The notes: a model not told the origin generated them from the letters alone. 57,356 nucleotides of DNA from an uncultured Alteromonas sp. (GCF_913058315.1 NZ_CAJXQY010000014.1:1-57356), one strand, 5' to 3'; shown: positions 16,191 through 25,630, counted from the stretch's first letter. A program made the numbers and translations.

Positions 16191-16953
16191 ATTCACTCAG
16201 GCCCAGTTCACTGGCACTTAAGTGGTCGGTCAGATGGGGCTTACCTTTCACATAAAAATGGCGGAAAACGTTAAAGTAATGCGCCAACGTTTGAGCTGCA
16301 CTCGCCTCCCCGGCCAGTTTTAATACTTCCACGCCAACTTCTGCGGTGCATAACTGATGCGCATGAGCCGCTTCCCTCAACTTATACTCTGATTGCATTT
16401 GAGGCTGAATACCCAGTACCGGTATCTGCTGCAAATACTCACTTTTACGAAACATTTTGCGCGCCTCGCGCCAGGTGCCGTCGAGCATTATAAACAAAGG
16501 TACTTTATTATTAGCCGGCACTGCGTGGACCCGCCGTGCAGGCTCCGCGTATTCGTGAGGAAAAATAATAAACGGCTGATAGACCGGGTTGTTTAGCAAC
16601 GCCAAAAACTCAGCGGATGGTTCGGTGCGATGCCAGGTAAAGGCGTAGTTCACCTTTGCCACATCGGCAATCAGTCGCCCCGTATTGGTTGGTTTGTAAC
16701 ATTCGCCTTTGTACATCAAAAACACAAACGCACTGTTTGCCTGCGGCTCTGGCACATACTCACAAATACAATTGGCGGTTGGAAGCAAACAGTCGTCACA
16801 GCGTACGACCTTGCCACCGCGGGCCAGAAACGGGCGGGTTGAATGAACCAGCTCTCGCTGGCGCAGGGCTAAAACAGAATTATGCAAAGCAATGCCGGAA
16901 TAAAACGAACAGGACTTCCATTGTATATGAGCCCTGCCCGACACTACCAGCAA
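16189..16953 (-). CDS. tapT: DTW-domain tRNA-uridine aminocarboxypropyltransferase
   Basis: The product carries the DTW-domain signature DGTW in MLDGTWREARKMFRKS and a zinc-ribbon-like cluster near the start (RCDDCLLPTANCIC). It also has STRPF and PHEYAEPAR, matching E. coli YfiP/TapT. That enzyme uses S-adenosylmethionine to form acp3U at position 47 of tRNAs in the cytoplasm. There is no ATG in frame upstream of the conserved part. The open frame starts at a TTG (16953), and another TTG lies at 16887, closer to the family's usual start, so the true start is uncertain. The gene is convergent with the GH51 operon and unrelated to sugar use. Confidence 0.85.
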   Translation of the reverse strand: MLVVSGRAHIQWKSCSFYSGIALHNSVLALRQRELVHSTRPFLARGGKVVRCDDCLLPTANCICEYVPEPQANSAFVFLMYKGECYKPTNTGRLIADVAKVNYAFTWHRTEPSAEFLALLNNPVYQPFIIFPHEYAEPARRVHAVPANNKVPLFIMLDGTWREARKMFRKSEYLQQIPVLGIQPQMQSEYKLREAAHAHQLCTAEVGVEVLKLAGEASAAQTLAHYFNVFRHFYVKGKPHLTDHLSASELGLSE

Positions 16954-17005
16954 TGCTTAGTGGGTATTTTACCAGCGGCTGCCAGCAGTAAGCATAGTTT
17001 ACTGG

Positions 17006-18991
17006 TTAGGCCAGCGGGTAGCGGGTTTCCAGGCTGTCGATGTCCACCACATTACCATTGCGATTGACCTGCCGGTACAAGCCGAGCTCTGCCGGCGAGA
17101 CAAAACCTGCCGTCTGTTCAATGTCATTAAGACGCGCGCCCTGCGCGACTAAAAATGTCAGGTAGGTATGGCGTAACGCAGCCACTGAGAACTGATCCGG
17201 GTATGGCAGTCCGGCGTCGTGTGCAACGTTAATGATCATCTGGTCTAACTGACTGGCGTCCAGACGGCTACTCAATACCGTTGCTTCAGGGTCGCTTTCT
17301 GACTCGCACAATAAGCCTATGCACTCATTGGTCAGGTCCAGGGTCCGGGCAAAATCACCGTAGACCTTAAGTGCGCCCTTTTCTACCAGCACGTCCTGGT
17401 AACGCACTTCAGGTAATTCCTCTGGTGCCACCCCGCTAAGCAACAAGGCAATAACGACTTTACCGTCCCGGTTAGCGGCCCGGTAAAGCCCATGACAATC
17501 TTTTTCGCTAAGCAGCCGGGCATTGCTTACCGGTGATTCATGGCCTAATTGCATGGGTGCCTGCTGATGACCCAGCTGAGAGACCTTCTGTTGTTCAAGC
17601 GCCTGATGAGCGGCCATTTGCTGCTCCAGTGTCAGCCCCTGGTTAGGCACCACATTATAACTGGTAAAGGTCGGCGCAGGAGCTTGCTGGCGATGAATCG
17701 AGCTGAACAGCTGCAATGCCAGCAAACCAAGAATAATCGCTACCACCAGCGCTATGGCAGAGTCCCGCCAGTAATGTGGCGCTATGGGGAAGTCCGGTTC
17801 AAAGGGTTGCTCCAGAATATTAATGGTGGGCTGCATAGGCTTTTGCACCTCTGCTTGTACCAGTTGATCCCGCAGCGTCTGCGATTGTAGTTGTAACTGC
17901 GCCAGAGCACCGTCGAGACGGGCGTATTCCTCGAGTTTCTGATTAAAAGCCTGGGCATCAAGCGACAGTTGTTTAAGTTCGTTTTCCAACTGCTGTTGCT
18001 TCTGCTGGGAAGAAGTCACTGTTCGTTTGAGCTCTTCCAGGTAGCGCTGCTGGCTTTCCGCCACCGTTTTATCGTAGTTGTTCCTTAGTTCCTCAAGCTT
18101 GCGCTTTTTCCCAACGATGTCCGGATCCATATCCATGTAAGTAGGCGTGAAGTTTTCCGCCAGCTCTGCCAGCTCCGACTGGATTTCAGCGATAACGGCA
18201 TAAAGGCCATCCATGCGTGCTTTATCGGTAGGGTGAAAAACCATTTCACCATTGGCAATACTCTGACGGACCGTAGCCAGTTCGGCCTCAGCCTCGGCCT
18301 GCATGGACTCCGCTTCATCCAGTGCAGCCCCTTTACTTTTAATTTTCGCCAGAACGCGGTTTTCGTCACGCTCCAGTGAAACAATATTATTTTCTTCACC
18401 AAAGGCCTGCACGACTGCCCGTTGGGCGGTTATTTTGTCTTCCAGCGCCAGCATCTTTTCCTGCTCTGCGCTGATGGTTTCTTCAGTATTCGCGATGGTC
18501 TCTGCGGAAAGCTGCTGCAGATAAAGGCTTAGCCATTGTTCGAGTACCGGTTTTAATACCGTTTGGTCTTCACCGGTAGCAAACAAACTGATGATACGAC
18601 TGCTGGTATTGGCCTCTGTGCTTAACATAGCGGCCAGTTGTTCCGGGCTGAGCGATAATGAATCGTAGGCTAATAATCTTGCACTCAGACCGTTAAACAC
18701 GCGGTTACTGGTGAGACGCTGATTATTCAGCGTGATTTGCTCAACCGGGACGGTGCTTTGATCGGTGTTATGTTGCTGGGCATAGCTAAAATGAACGATA
18801 GCCTGACTCTGATAAATCTCTGAGCGAGACCAAATCCAGGCTAAAGCGGCGGCAAAAACAACCACAAAAGTGACGCTTAAAACTAACCACTTTTGCTTCT
18901 GCAGCTTTTTGGCTTCTTCCTCTGAACGCGTTTCTGCGTTACCTGCGACAAATTGTGATGGCGTCACTTCGACTTTGCCGTTAAATGCCAT
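17006..18991 (-). CDS. Membrane fusion: Wzz-type chain-length-regulator domain plus tyrosine-recombinase-like C-terminus
   Basis: The 661-residue protein looks like a polysaccharide co-polymerase in its first 430 residues. It has a short cytoplasmic start, TM1 (about 34-54), a periplasmic segment with long coiled coils (about 160-390, rich in Glu/Gln/Ala), a Pro-rich approach (EQPFEPDFPIAPHYW) and TM2 (about 411-430). After a Gln-rich cytoplasmic linker, residues 490-650 resemble a tyrosine recombinase. ALLLSGVAPEELPEVRYQDV aligns with box I, GALKVYGDFARTLDL with the beta-hairpin that follows it, ALRHTYLTFLVAQGARLNDI with box II, and GFVSPAELGLYRQV with the end holding the tyrosine. R607, H608 and Y629 are kept. 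Box-I Arg is A522, the first box-II His is A604 and the GH histidine is F620, so catalysis is doubtful. No polysaccharide genes are nearby. The frame is continuous across the junction. Confidence 0.75.
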   Translation of the reverse strand: MAFNGKVEVTPSQFVAGNAETRSEEEAKKLQKQKWLVLSVTFVVVFAAALAWIWSRSEIYQSQAIVHFSYAQQHNTDQSTVPVEQITLNNQRLTSNRVFNGLSARLLAYDSLSLSPEQLAAMLSTEANTSSRIISLFATGEDQTVLKPVLEQWLSLYLQQLSAETIANTEETISAEQEKMLALEDKITAQRAVVQAFGEENNIVSLERDENRVLAKIKSKGAALDEAESMQAEAEAELATVRQSIANGEMVFHPTDKARMDGLYAVIAEIQSELAELAENFTPTYMDMDPDIVGKKRKLEELRNNYDKTVAESQQRYLEELKRTVTSSQQKQQQLENELKQLSLDAQAFNQKLEEYARLDGALAQLQLQSQTLRDQLVQAEVQKPMQPTINILEQPFEPDFPIAPHYWRDSAIALVVAIILGLLALQLFSSIHRQQAPAPTFTSYNVVPNQGLTLEQQMAAHQALEQQKVSQLGHQQAPMQLGHESPVSNARLLSEKDCHGLYRAANRDGKVVIALLLSGVAPEELPEVRYQDVLVEKGALKVYGDFARTLDLTNECIGLLCESESDPEATVLSSRLDASQLDQMIINVAHDAGLPYPDQFSVAALRHTYLTFLVAQGARLNDIEQTAGFVSPAELGLYRQVNRNGNVVDIDSLETRYPLA

Positions 18992-19158
18992 GTGTTATTT
19001 CCATATTCCAACGTAAATCCACCTGTCTTAAGCGACAAGGGGCGATTGCTTACCTGGCGGTTAGATTATCAGCTAATGTAGGGCGGTGCGACCACTATTC
19101 GGCGTGTGCCGTGTTCCTCTGACAGATTTTTACACCTGCAGTTGAACCAGCTAAGTGC

Positions 19159-20016
19159 TTACAGTCCGGCCACAAAAGTTTTATAGGCATCCACAGCGAT
19201 GGGGCTCTTCATCAGCTTGTCATGACCAACGCCTTCCACCACCACGAGGTTTTTATTCTCGGCGGGCGAAACGCGATACAGTACCTGGCTGTATTTAGGT
19301 GGCGTGGTTAAATCTTTCTCTCCTACCAGGATTAACAGTGGGCCTCTGTAACTGCCTACCTGATAAGCGTTGTCGACGGCAGCCAGTTTTGGCGATAGTT
19401 TTATCCGCGTAAACCAGCCGGACCATCCCGGTGAGTTATCGTTGATAAGTTGTGAAAGGTTAACAATGGGCTTTTCAAGTACCAGCCCATCCGGGTTACG
19501 CTGCAAAGCAATGTTGGCCGCCACGGCACTGCCTAATTCGATGCCATGAACAATAAAAGGCTTATCATTGCGTAGCTTCTCGGCAGCAAAATCATAAATG
19601 GCCAGCGCGTCAGTCATCATCGCTTCAGGGTCGAGTTTAACGGGTTTGTCACTGATCCCCGCCCCCGGGTAATCAAACCAAATAACATTGGCCGGTATCG
19701 CACCGAACCGATGCACAATATTGGCCGACTCATTTATCGTCATGCCGTTGCCACCAAACAACAAAATATTACTTTTGGCGCCATGATAAAGTGCCTGAAT
19801 ACCACGCAGGGTATGTCCCTGCTCGCTGGTCAGGCTTACCGCTTTAAGTGCAACCGACATATCATCCTTAAAAGCCTGTTCCTTGAAACGGGTAAGGTTG
19901 AGCTTTTCGGTTTTGGCCGACTGATAAATAAGATTGCCCGGCGTGACATTAATCACACAGCCGGTAATGATGACAGCGATGACAGTAATAACGGAGGCTT
20001 TAATAAAACGGCGCAT
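19159..20016 (-). CDS. Alpha/beta-hydrolase-fold lipoprotein with Glu at the nucleophile position
   Basis: The 285-residue protein starts at the ATG at 20016, preceded by GGAAAGG, with a lipoprotein signal ending VIITGC. The fold is an alpha/beta hydrolase of the Bem46-like type: LLFGGNGMTIN (oxyanion loop), VIWFDYPGAGISDKP, the elbow HGIELGSAVAANIA, LLILVGEKDLTTPP (acid Asp) and VVEGVGHDKLMKSP (His). In active members the elbow is G-x-S-x-G; here it is G-I-E-L-G, encoded GGC ATC GAA TTA GGC, so the serine is replaced by glutamate. It may be non-catalytic, or use another mechanism. It is probably anchored on the periplasmic side. A longer frame starting at 20076 is less likely. Confidence 0.75.
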   Translation of the reverse strand: MRRFIKASVITVIAVIITGCVINVTPGNLIYQSAKTEKLNLTRFKEQAFKDDMSVALKAVSLTSEQGHTLRGIQALYHGAKSNILLFGGNGMTINESANIVHRFGAIPANVIWFDYPGAGISDKPVKLDPEAMMTDALAIYDFAAEKLRNDKPFIVHGIELGSAVAANIALQRNPDGLVLEKPIVNLSQLINDNSPGWSGWFTRIKLSPKLAAVDNAYQVGSYRGPLLILVGEKDLTTPPKYSQVLYRVSPAENKNLVVVEGVGHDKLMKSPIAVDAYKTFVAGL

Positions 20017-20100
20017 GCCTTTCCCTGGATAACCCTTAACTTCTTTAAGCGTATCAGTAAAACGGCAGAAAATCATGCAGGGTCATACATTTACTCTTAC

Positions 20101-20143
20101 AAAGAAAGAAGGGAGAGCACCGCCCTACTCGGTACTCCCCCTT
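20101..20143 (-). terminator. Terminator downstream of the GH43-lectin gene
   Basis: On the minus strand AAGGGGGAGTACCG pairs with CGGTGCTCTCCCTT (two wobble positions) over a seven-base loop and is followed by CTTTCTTT. It starts 30 bp after the GH43 stop codon. Confidence 0.7.
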
Positions 20144-20173
20144 TGTACAACGCTTTTCTATAATCGTTATTAC

Positions 20174-22072
20174 TTACTGTGGCTCACGCAGATGGAAAAT
20201 CTGACAGCGTGTTGCCAAATCAGGCTGCTGCGCAATATTAGTGCCTTCAGCCAGGCCGCAATCGGTTAAGCCCAGCGGCAAACGCGTATAGCGGTTAAAC
20301 AACATCATGCCGCCACCGTCTTTCGGTGTTAAACGCCATTGCGCCGTTTTCTCATCGCAACTGACCATACTGACATTGGCACCAGGCACTACCTGGTTTG
20401 CATCCACACCGACGCAGAGTTCGCTGTCGGCTTGTTGTTTCAGCGACAAATAGCCCGTATCGGTGGGTACAAATAACCAGCTTTGCTCAGCCTGATAATC
20501 AAAAGCCTGCTGTTCAATATTATTGTCACCGTTGACTGCCAGGGCCTTACCACTTTGCTGGTTCATCAGGGCCACTTCACCCACCGGGCGTAGTTGCCAC
20601 TGGTTACAGGCGCTGTCGGTATTGTGTTGTAATACCGCCTGGTTAGCCGAGGCGGAACAACCAGCGACTGCCAGTGGTTTGCCCGAATAACGGTTAGTGA
20701 GGGTGACATTGCCGTCAATCCCGGCGGCTACTTTCCACTGCTGGCAATAGTTGTTGCGCCATGCCGCTGACTGCACACGGGCGTTATCGGCCGTGGCACA
20801 GGCTGCGACCTCAAGGAACTTGCTGTCTTCCCGGTTCGCCAGTCTGATAAAGCCATCGGTGGTTGAATCCAGTACCCACTGGCCATTAGTACCTGCGCAC
20901 TGGCGCTGTACTGCACGGTTGTCTTCAGGGTCCGGCGAGATATCCAGACAAAGCTCACTGGTTGCGTTAACCAGTTGATAACGCTGTCCCTGCACGCGAG
21001 TCACCAGCGGGCCGTTTTCACCGGATGGTGGCGCTACTTCCACGCCCGGTGTTATTGGTTCACCAAATTGCGGCTCGCCACTCTCAGACCAGGTAAATTT
21101 CTGCGCCCGCAGTGAACGGGTAGCACTACAGCCATGCTCAACAGAGTCATTGCCGTGATACACCAACCAGTCTTCACTGCCATCCGGTGAGGTAAAGAAG
21201 CCATTATGACCCGGGCCGAATACCGTTTCGGTACGACTGAAAACAGGCTCCGGTGATTTGGTCCAGTGGTCCGGATTCATTGGATCGTTACCGGTTAACT
21301 CCAATAACCCGAGCTTATAATCCGGCGTATTACAGAAACTGGCTGAATAAGTCATGAAGGTACGACCGTTATGCTGCAGAATTTCTGCGCCTTCGGTTAC
21401 CTTGCGACCGCTGATTTCCCAATCCAGCTCCGGCGTAGTCAGTACCGTGTGCTCCTGATCTTTCAGCGTCCAGGGGTTTTCCATTTCCGCAATGATATTG
21501 AGCTGTGTGTCGCCACGCCATTGGGAATAAATCACATAGAGCTTGCCGTTGTATTCCAGATAGTTGCCATCAATGTTCCACACTTCAGGCATTAATGCGC
21601 CTTTGTACTGGTATGGTCCCATGGGATCGTCGCCAACACTTTCCAACACATTGAGGTGCTGGTAATCCAGCGTACCGTCCTGCCCGGCGGTGTACATCAT
21701 GTACCAGCGATAGCCGTTTGGCCCCTTCAGGCGGTGAAACTCGAACGCCCAAAAATTACAGCACCGCTCCGGGTCGGTTGACGACCAGACATTGACGGGC
21801 GTGGCATCAGCCAGACCGGCCAGGGTCGGTGACTTACGCATCACTAATTGCGACGTCCAGGTGGTGGTGGTCAGGTAATAGTTACCGTCCCAGTATTCCA
21901 GCCATGGATCCGCGCCATTAGGAAACAAAGGATTGGTAAAAATGCCCGATGCTTCAGTCGCAACACTGGCTTTGGTTTCACTGACGGCTTTATTGTCAGT
22001 GCTGTTACACCCGGCAAGGGAAGTCATTACCAACAGACTAATACCCAGTCGTTTCAGCGACTTTGTCATCAT
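20174..22072 (-). CDS. GH43 exo-arabinofuranosidase (GH43_26-like) with ricin-type lectin domain, lipoprotein
   Basis: The 632-residue protein has a lipoprotein signal ending MTSLAGC (Cys22). Residues 43-360 form a GH43 propeller: NPLFPNGADPWLEYWDGNYYLT places the catalytic base at D55. PEVWNIDGNYLEYNGKLYVIY, VTEGAEILQHNGRTFMTYSA (acid Glu) and VFGPGHNGFF follow. This pattern resembles exo-alpha-1,5-L-arabinofuranosidases of subfamily 26. The remaining 250 residues are ricin-type (CBM13-like) repeats with recurring Q-x-W-like ends (QWVLD, QQWKV, NQWQL, AQWRL) and paired cysteines, likely binding arabinan or related glycans. It is last in a minus-strand run after the aldose epimerase, 72 bp away. 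The subfamily call is from memory of sequence patterns. Confidence 0.85.
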   Translation of the reverse strand: MMTKSLKRLGISLLVMTSLAGCNSTDNKAVSETKASVATEASGIFTNPLFPNGADPWLEYWDGNYYLTTTTWTSQLVMRKSPTLAGLADATPVNVWSSTDPERCCNFWAFEFHRLKGPNGYRWYMMYTAGQDGTLDYQHLNVLESVGDDPMGPYQYKGALMPEVWNIDGNYLEYNGKLYVIYSQWRGDTQLNIIAEMENPWTLKDQEHTVLTTPELDWEISGRKVTEGAEILQHNGRTFMTYSASFCNTPDYKLGLLELTGNDPMNPDHWTKSPEPVFSRTETVFGPGHNGFFTSPDGSEDWLVYHGNDSVEHGCSATRSLRAQKFTWSESGEPQFGEPITPGVEVAPPSGENGPLVTRVQGQRYQLVNATSELCLDISPDPEDNRAVQRQCAGTNGQWVLDSTTDGFIRLANREDSKFLEVAACATADNARVQSAAWRNNYCQQWKVAAGIDGNVTLTNRYSGKPLAVAGCSASANQAVLQHNTDSACNQWQLRPVGEVALMNQQSGKALAVNGDNNIEQQAFDYQAEQSWLFVPTDTGYLSLKQQADSELCVGVDANQVVPGANVSMVSCDEKTAQWRLTPKDGGGMMLFNRYTRLPLGLTDCGLAEGTNIAQQPDLATRCQIFHLREPQ

Positions 22073-22144
22073 GATTTCTCTCTCTATCTGGTTACAGAAC
22101 AGCCGCAGCGAAGCGGGTGTTTCGATTAAGCACTCAGCAAAGGC

Positions 22145-23350
22145 TTATTTTGTTTCAAAGGCGTATACGATACGGGTTGAGTAAACTTCACCGGGCAACA
22201 AAGTAGTGCTGGGGAAGTCAGCCTGATTAGGTGAGTCAGGATAATGCTGCGGTTCTAAACACAACGCACCACGGAAAATATGCTGCTGCCCAAACCCTTT
22301 GGTCGCCCCTTCCAGGAAATTGCCTGAATAGAATTGCACCGCTGGCTCTTCTGTCAGCACGCGCAGCACACGGCCTGAAGTTGGCTCATAAACGGTAGCC
22401 GCTTCAATCAGTTCACTATCTACCTGTTCTTTTAACACGTAGTTGTGGTCATAACCTTTACCTAGCGCGAGTTGTTCATCGTCAGCCTCGATGTCGCGAC
22501 CAATGGCTTTGGCAGAAGTGAAGTCAAAAGGCGTACCGGCCACAGGCGCTAATTCACCCGTGGGGATCAGGCCACCGTCCACCGGCGTGATATATTTACC
22601 GTTGATTTGTAACTCGTGATCTAAAATAGTGCCTTTGCCAGCCAGATTAAAATACGAGTGCTGGGTCAGATTCACTACGGTCGGTTTATCGGTAGTCGCA
22701 ATAAACTGCATATCCAGCGTATTGTTGTTGGTCAGCGTGTAAGTGACCTCGGTAGTCAGTTCGCCCGGGTACCCCTGGTCGCCATCCGGACTAACCAGCG
22801 TCAGGGTAACCCCGGCACTGTTTGCCGTCGCGAAAGGTTCCATTTTCCAGACTTTCTTATCGAAGCCCTGTACCCCACCGTGCAGGTGATTATCACCATC
22901 ATTGGTGGCGAGCTGATACTCAGTGCCGTTTAACGTAAACTTACCGTCTTTAATACGATTGCCGTAACGACCGATCAGAGCGCCGAAATAAGGATTCCCC
23001 TTTTCGTACTCTTCAATGGTTTCCATTCCATAAACGATGTTACCAGGTTGGCCTTTGGCATCCGGTGTCACAATACGGGTAATAATGCCGCCGTAGCTGA
23101 TCACTTCAACTTCAATATTATTGCTGTTTTTTAAGGTGACTTTTTCAACCGGTGTGGCATCGCTCAGCGAACCAAAAGCGCTGATAGTGGCGCTGGGTGT
23201 GGTAGTCATAGATTGTCCTTGCTTATTGGCCATCACCTGATTGGCACAGCCAAATGTCAGTGTTAATACTCCGGCCAGTAACCACTTGGCCTGTTTGCCG
23301 GAGCGGGAGAAAAACGCCGGGCGAGCCCCGGGAAAAGATAACAACGGCAT
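22145..23350 (-). CDS. galM: Aldose 1-epimerase, exported
   Basis: The 401-residue protein is an aldose 1-epimerase with the conserved sugar-binding and catalytic elements: GRYGNRIKDGKF, NHLHGGVQGFDKKVW, the acid His in LTQHSYFNLAG and the base Glu in ALCLEPQHYPDSPNQADFPS. It interconverts alpha and beta anomers of free aldoses, here probably L-arabinose released by the retaining and inverting hydrolases. It carries an unusual N-terminal extension with a hydrophobic segment (WLLAGVLTLTFGC), so unlike E. coli GalM it should act in the periplasm; the lipobox is imperfect. It lies between the HAD phosphatase (65 bp upstream) and the GH43-lectin gene in one direction. Confidence 0.9.
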   Translation of the reverse strand: MPLLSFPGARPAFFSRSGKQAKWLLAGVLTLTFGCANQVMANKQGQSMTTTPSATISAFGSLSDATPVEKVTLKNSNNIEVEVISYGGIITRIVTPDAKGQPGNIVYGMETIEEYEKGNPYFGALIGRYGNRIKDGKFTLNGTEYQLATNDGDNHLHGGVQGFDKKVWKMEPFATANSAGVTLTLVSPDGDQGYPGELTTEVTYTLTNNNTLDMQFIATTDKPTVVNLTQHSYFNLAGKGTILDHELQINGKYITPVDGGLIPTGELAPVAGTPFDFTSAKAIGRDIEADDEQLALGKGYDHNYVLKEQVDSELIEAATVYEPTSGRVLRVLTEEPAVQFYSGNFLEGATKGFGQQHIFRGALCLEPQHYPDSPNQADFPSTTLLPGEVYSTRIVYAFETK

Positions 23351-23415
23351 GATTTACATTCCTATAATAATTTTTATACTTTTATATTACAATTAGCATA
23401 GGAAATGCAAGTTTA

Positions 23416-24000
23416 TCAGACCTGAATTTCGCCGTCGTTAACCATAATACAATCCATTCCCGCATCCTGAGCAGCCTGGCGACCAATCTCAGTATCTTCA
23501 AACACAACGCATTTGGAGGGTTCGATGCCCATTTGTCTGGCGACGGTCAGAAACGTTTCGGGGTGGGGCTTGCCATGGGTAACGTCGGTAGCGGTAACCA
23601 GTGAATCAATTCGCTCGAGCAAGCCATGTGCAGTGAGTAAATGTTCAGCATGGGTTCGCTCTGCACCAGTACCAATACCAATCGCCATGTGCGGACGGTA
23701 ATGATCAAACACCGCCATCGTCGATGCTATAACAACCGGTTCGAGGTTCATGGCTTCCCAGCTTTCCCGCTTAAATTTCGCCACTTCACTGGGATCGTTA
23801 GCCATGCCAAATTTTTCGTTTAACACCACAACGGTTTGCCGTGTGGGTACTCCGCCCAGCGAGTTCATATAATCAAGGTCAAACGGATAACCGTAGTGTT
23901 CACACGTAACCCGCCATGCTTCCATGTGCGCTGGCATTGAATCCACCAGCGTTCCGTCCATATCAAAGACGATCCCCTGATAAGCGCTTAAGTCGACCAT
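23416..24000 (-). CDS. HAD-family sugar-phosphate phosphatase (YqaB-like)
   Basis: The 194-residue cytoplasmic protein has the haloacid dehalogenase motif I DMDGTLVDS with D13 and D15, an alpha-helical cap, GIGTGAE (motif II region), K in HGKPHPETF (motif III) and VFEDTEIGRQAA (motif IV). The pattern GKPHPETFL and the size match YqaB-type phosphatases and beta-phosphoglucomutase relatives, which act on small sugar phosphates. Between araA and galM it may remove phosphate from mis-made or surplus pentose phosphates, but the substrate cannot be read from sequence. Confidence 0.8.
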   Translation of the reverse strand: MVDLSAYQGIVFDMDGTLVDSMPAHMEAWRVTCEHYGYPFDLDYMNSLGGVPTRQTVVVLNEKFGMANDPSEVAKFKRESWEAMNLEPVVIASTMAVFDHYRPHMAIGIGTGAERTHAEHLLTAHGLLERIDSLVTATDVTHGKPHPETFLTVARQMGIEPSKCVVFEDTEIGRQAAQDAGMDCIMVNDGEIQV

Positions 24001-24096
24001 GAATACTCCTAATCAATCTGTACAAGTCATAAAATAAAATCGCAATGTAACACGAGCTACCTGCGATTATATTACTATGACTGGTATGACAATGAC

Positions 24097-24123
24097 GTTG
24101 GCTCACCTTTCAGATGAGCCAAC
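24097..24123 (-). terminator. Hairpin just after araA
   Basis: GTTGGCTCA pairs perfectly with TGAGCCAAC over a nine-base loop, eight bases beyond the araA stop. No T-run follows on the minus strand, so it may stabilise the mRNA end or attenuate rather than terminate. Confidence 0.45.
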
Positions 24124-24130
24124 AGGTCGA

Positions 24131-25630
24131 TTAGAGACCTTGCTTCAGCTGGTAATAGGCAGCGTTGTAGCGTAATTCAGACTTGAAGTTACGCAGGTTG
24201 GTATCGCTGTCGATAACCACTGTCTCAACACCGGCCATATCGGCAAAATCCTCAATCACTTCTGATGTCAGTGCCTGACTATATGCGGCATGGTGAGCAC
24301 CACCAGCGTGGATCCAGGCGGCCGCAGCCACTTCCAGATTTGGCTTAGGTTCCCATAGTGCAGAGGCAACGGGCAGATGTGGTGCAGATTCTGGCTGGTC
24401 CACGGTTTCAACTTCGTTAACCAGAATACGGAAGCGGTTACCCATATCAATTGGCGATACGTTAATGGAAGGACCCGCTTTGGCAGCAAACAGCAGACGA
24501 GGTACATCACACTTCACACCAATGGTGTGGCGGTGCAGCTCCAGACGCGGCTTCTTGCCGGCAATAGACGGACAGATTTCCAGCATGTGGGCACCCAGTA
24601 CCTGATCCACTGAATCCGTGAAGTTATAGGTGTAATCTTCCATAAAGGAACAGCCGCCCTCAAGGCCCTGTGCCATCACTTTCATAGTGCGAACCATAGC
24701 GGCTGTTTTCCAGTCACCTTCACCGCCGTAACCATAGCCTTTAGCCATTAAGCGCTGAGTTGCCAGACCAGGCAAACCAGTTAACCCTGCCAGGTTTTCG
24801 AAACAGTTGGTGAATGCACCGAAACCACCGTCGACGAAGAATTTCTCCATACCCAGTTCCAGGCGGGCTTCTTTCATCAGGCGATCGCGCTGATAATCAT
24901 CGGTCAGCAGTTCTTTGCTAACGTCGTATTCCTGATAGTAAGCATCCAGTTGAGCGGCTACGTCACCGTCGCTAACGCTGTTAACTACGTCAGCTAAGTC
25001 TTGCAAACCATAAGCATGCACTTCATAGCCAAAGGTAATCTGCGCAGCAACTTTGTCGCCTTCGGTTACCGCTACGTTACGCATGTTGTCACCGAAACGT
25101 GCCACTTTGAGTGACTTGCTCTCTGCCCAGCCTAATGCTGCACGGCACCAGCCGTCGATTTGCGCCACAGTTTTTGGATTCTGCCAGTGACCCACTACAA
25201 CCTTACGCTCTTTGCGCATGCGGCTGCCAATGAAACCAAATTCACGGTCACCGTGAGCACTTTGGTGCGTATTCATGTAATTCATGTCGATGCTGCTCCA
25301 CGGCAGACCGGCATTAAACTGAGTATGCAGGTGTAACCATGGCTTTTGCAGCTCGTTCAGGCCGGCGATCCACATTTTGGCTGGCGAGAAGGTGTGCATC
25401 CACAGGATCAAACCAACACAGTTGGCATCGCTGTTGGCCGCCTGGCAAACCTGATGGATTTCAGCTGCAGATTTTACGGTGTCTTTGTAAACCACTTTAA
25501 CCGGCAGGTTGTTTTCGTTCAGGCCGGCAGCCAGTGCCTGACTGTTACCTGCGACTTCTTCAAGTACGCGAGGGCCGTAAAGGTGCTGAGAGCCGGTGAT
25601 AAACCAAACTTCTTTTTGTACTGTAGTCAT
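24131..25630 (-). CDS. araA: L-arabinose isomerase
   Basis: The 499-residue enzyme aligns in length and content with E. coli AraA, which converts L-arabinose to L-ribulose using Mn2+. The metal and catalytic residues are visible: E304 in [12 protein letters not shown]331 in [12 protein letters not shown]348 in [11 protein letters not shown] and a C-terminal His in [11 protein letters not shown] (446/447). The N-terminal [10 protein letters not shown] is the standard start. It is the third gene of araB-araD-araA, 38 bp after araD, giving the order B-D-A rather than the E. coli B-A-D. It is cytoplasmic and almost certainly active. Confidence 0.97.
   Translation of the reverse strand: MTTVQKEVWFITGSQHLYGPRVLEEVAGNSQALAAGLNENNLPVKVVYKDTVKSAAEIHQVCQAANSDANCVGLILWMHTFSPAKMWIAGLNELQKPWLHLHTQFNAGLPWSSIDMNYMNTHQSAHGDREFGFIGSRMRKERKVVVGHWQNPKTVAQIDGWCRAALGWAESKSLKVARFGDNMRNVAVTEGDKVAAQITFGYEVHAYGLQDLADVVNSVSDGDVAAQLDAYYQEYDVSKELLTDDYQRDRLMKEARLELGMEKFFVDGGFGAFTNCFENLAGLTGLPGLATQRLMAKGYGYGGEGDWKTAAMVRTMKVMAQGLEGGCSFMEDYTYNFTDSVDQVLGAHMLEICPSIAGKKPRLELHRHTIGVKCDVPRLLFAAKAGPSINVSPIDMGNRFRILVNEVETVDQPESAPHLPVASALWEPKPNLEVAAAAWIHAGGAHHAAYSQALTSEVIEDFADMAGVETVVIDSDTNLRNFKSELRYNAAYYQLKQGL

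Noticed and set aside
17006..17500. Separate phage integrase gene fragment downstream of the Wzz-like gene
   Set aside because: The frame is continuous through the linker and second TM with no stop or start signal, and no attachment-site repeats or phage genes are near.
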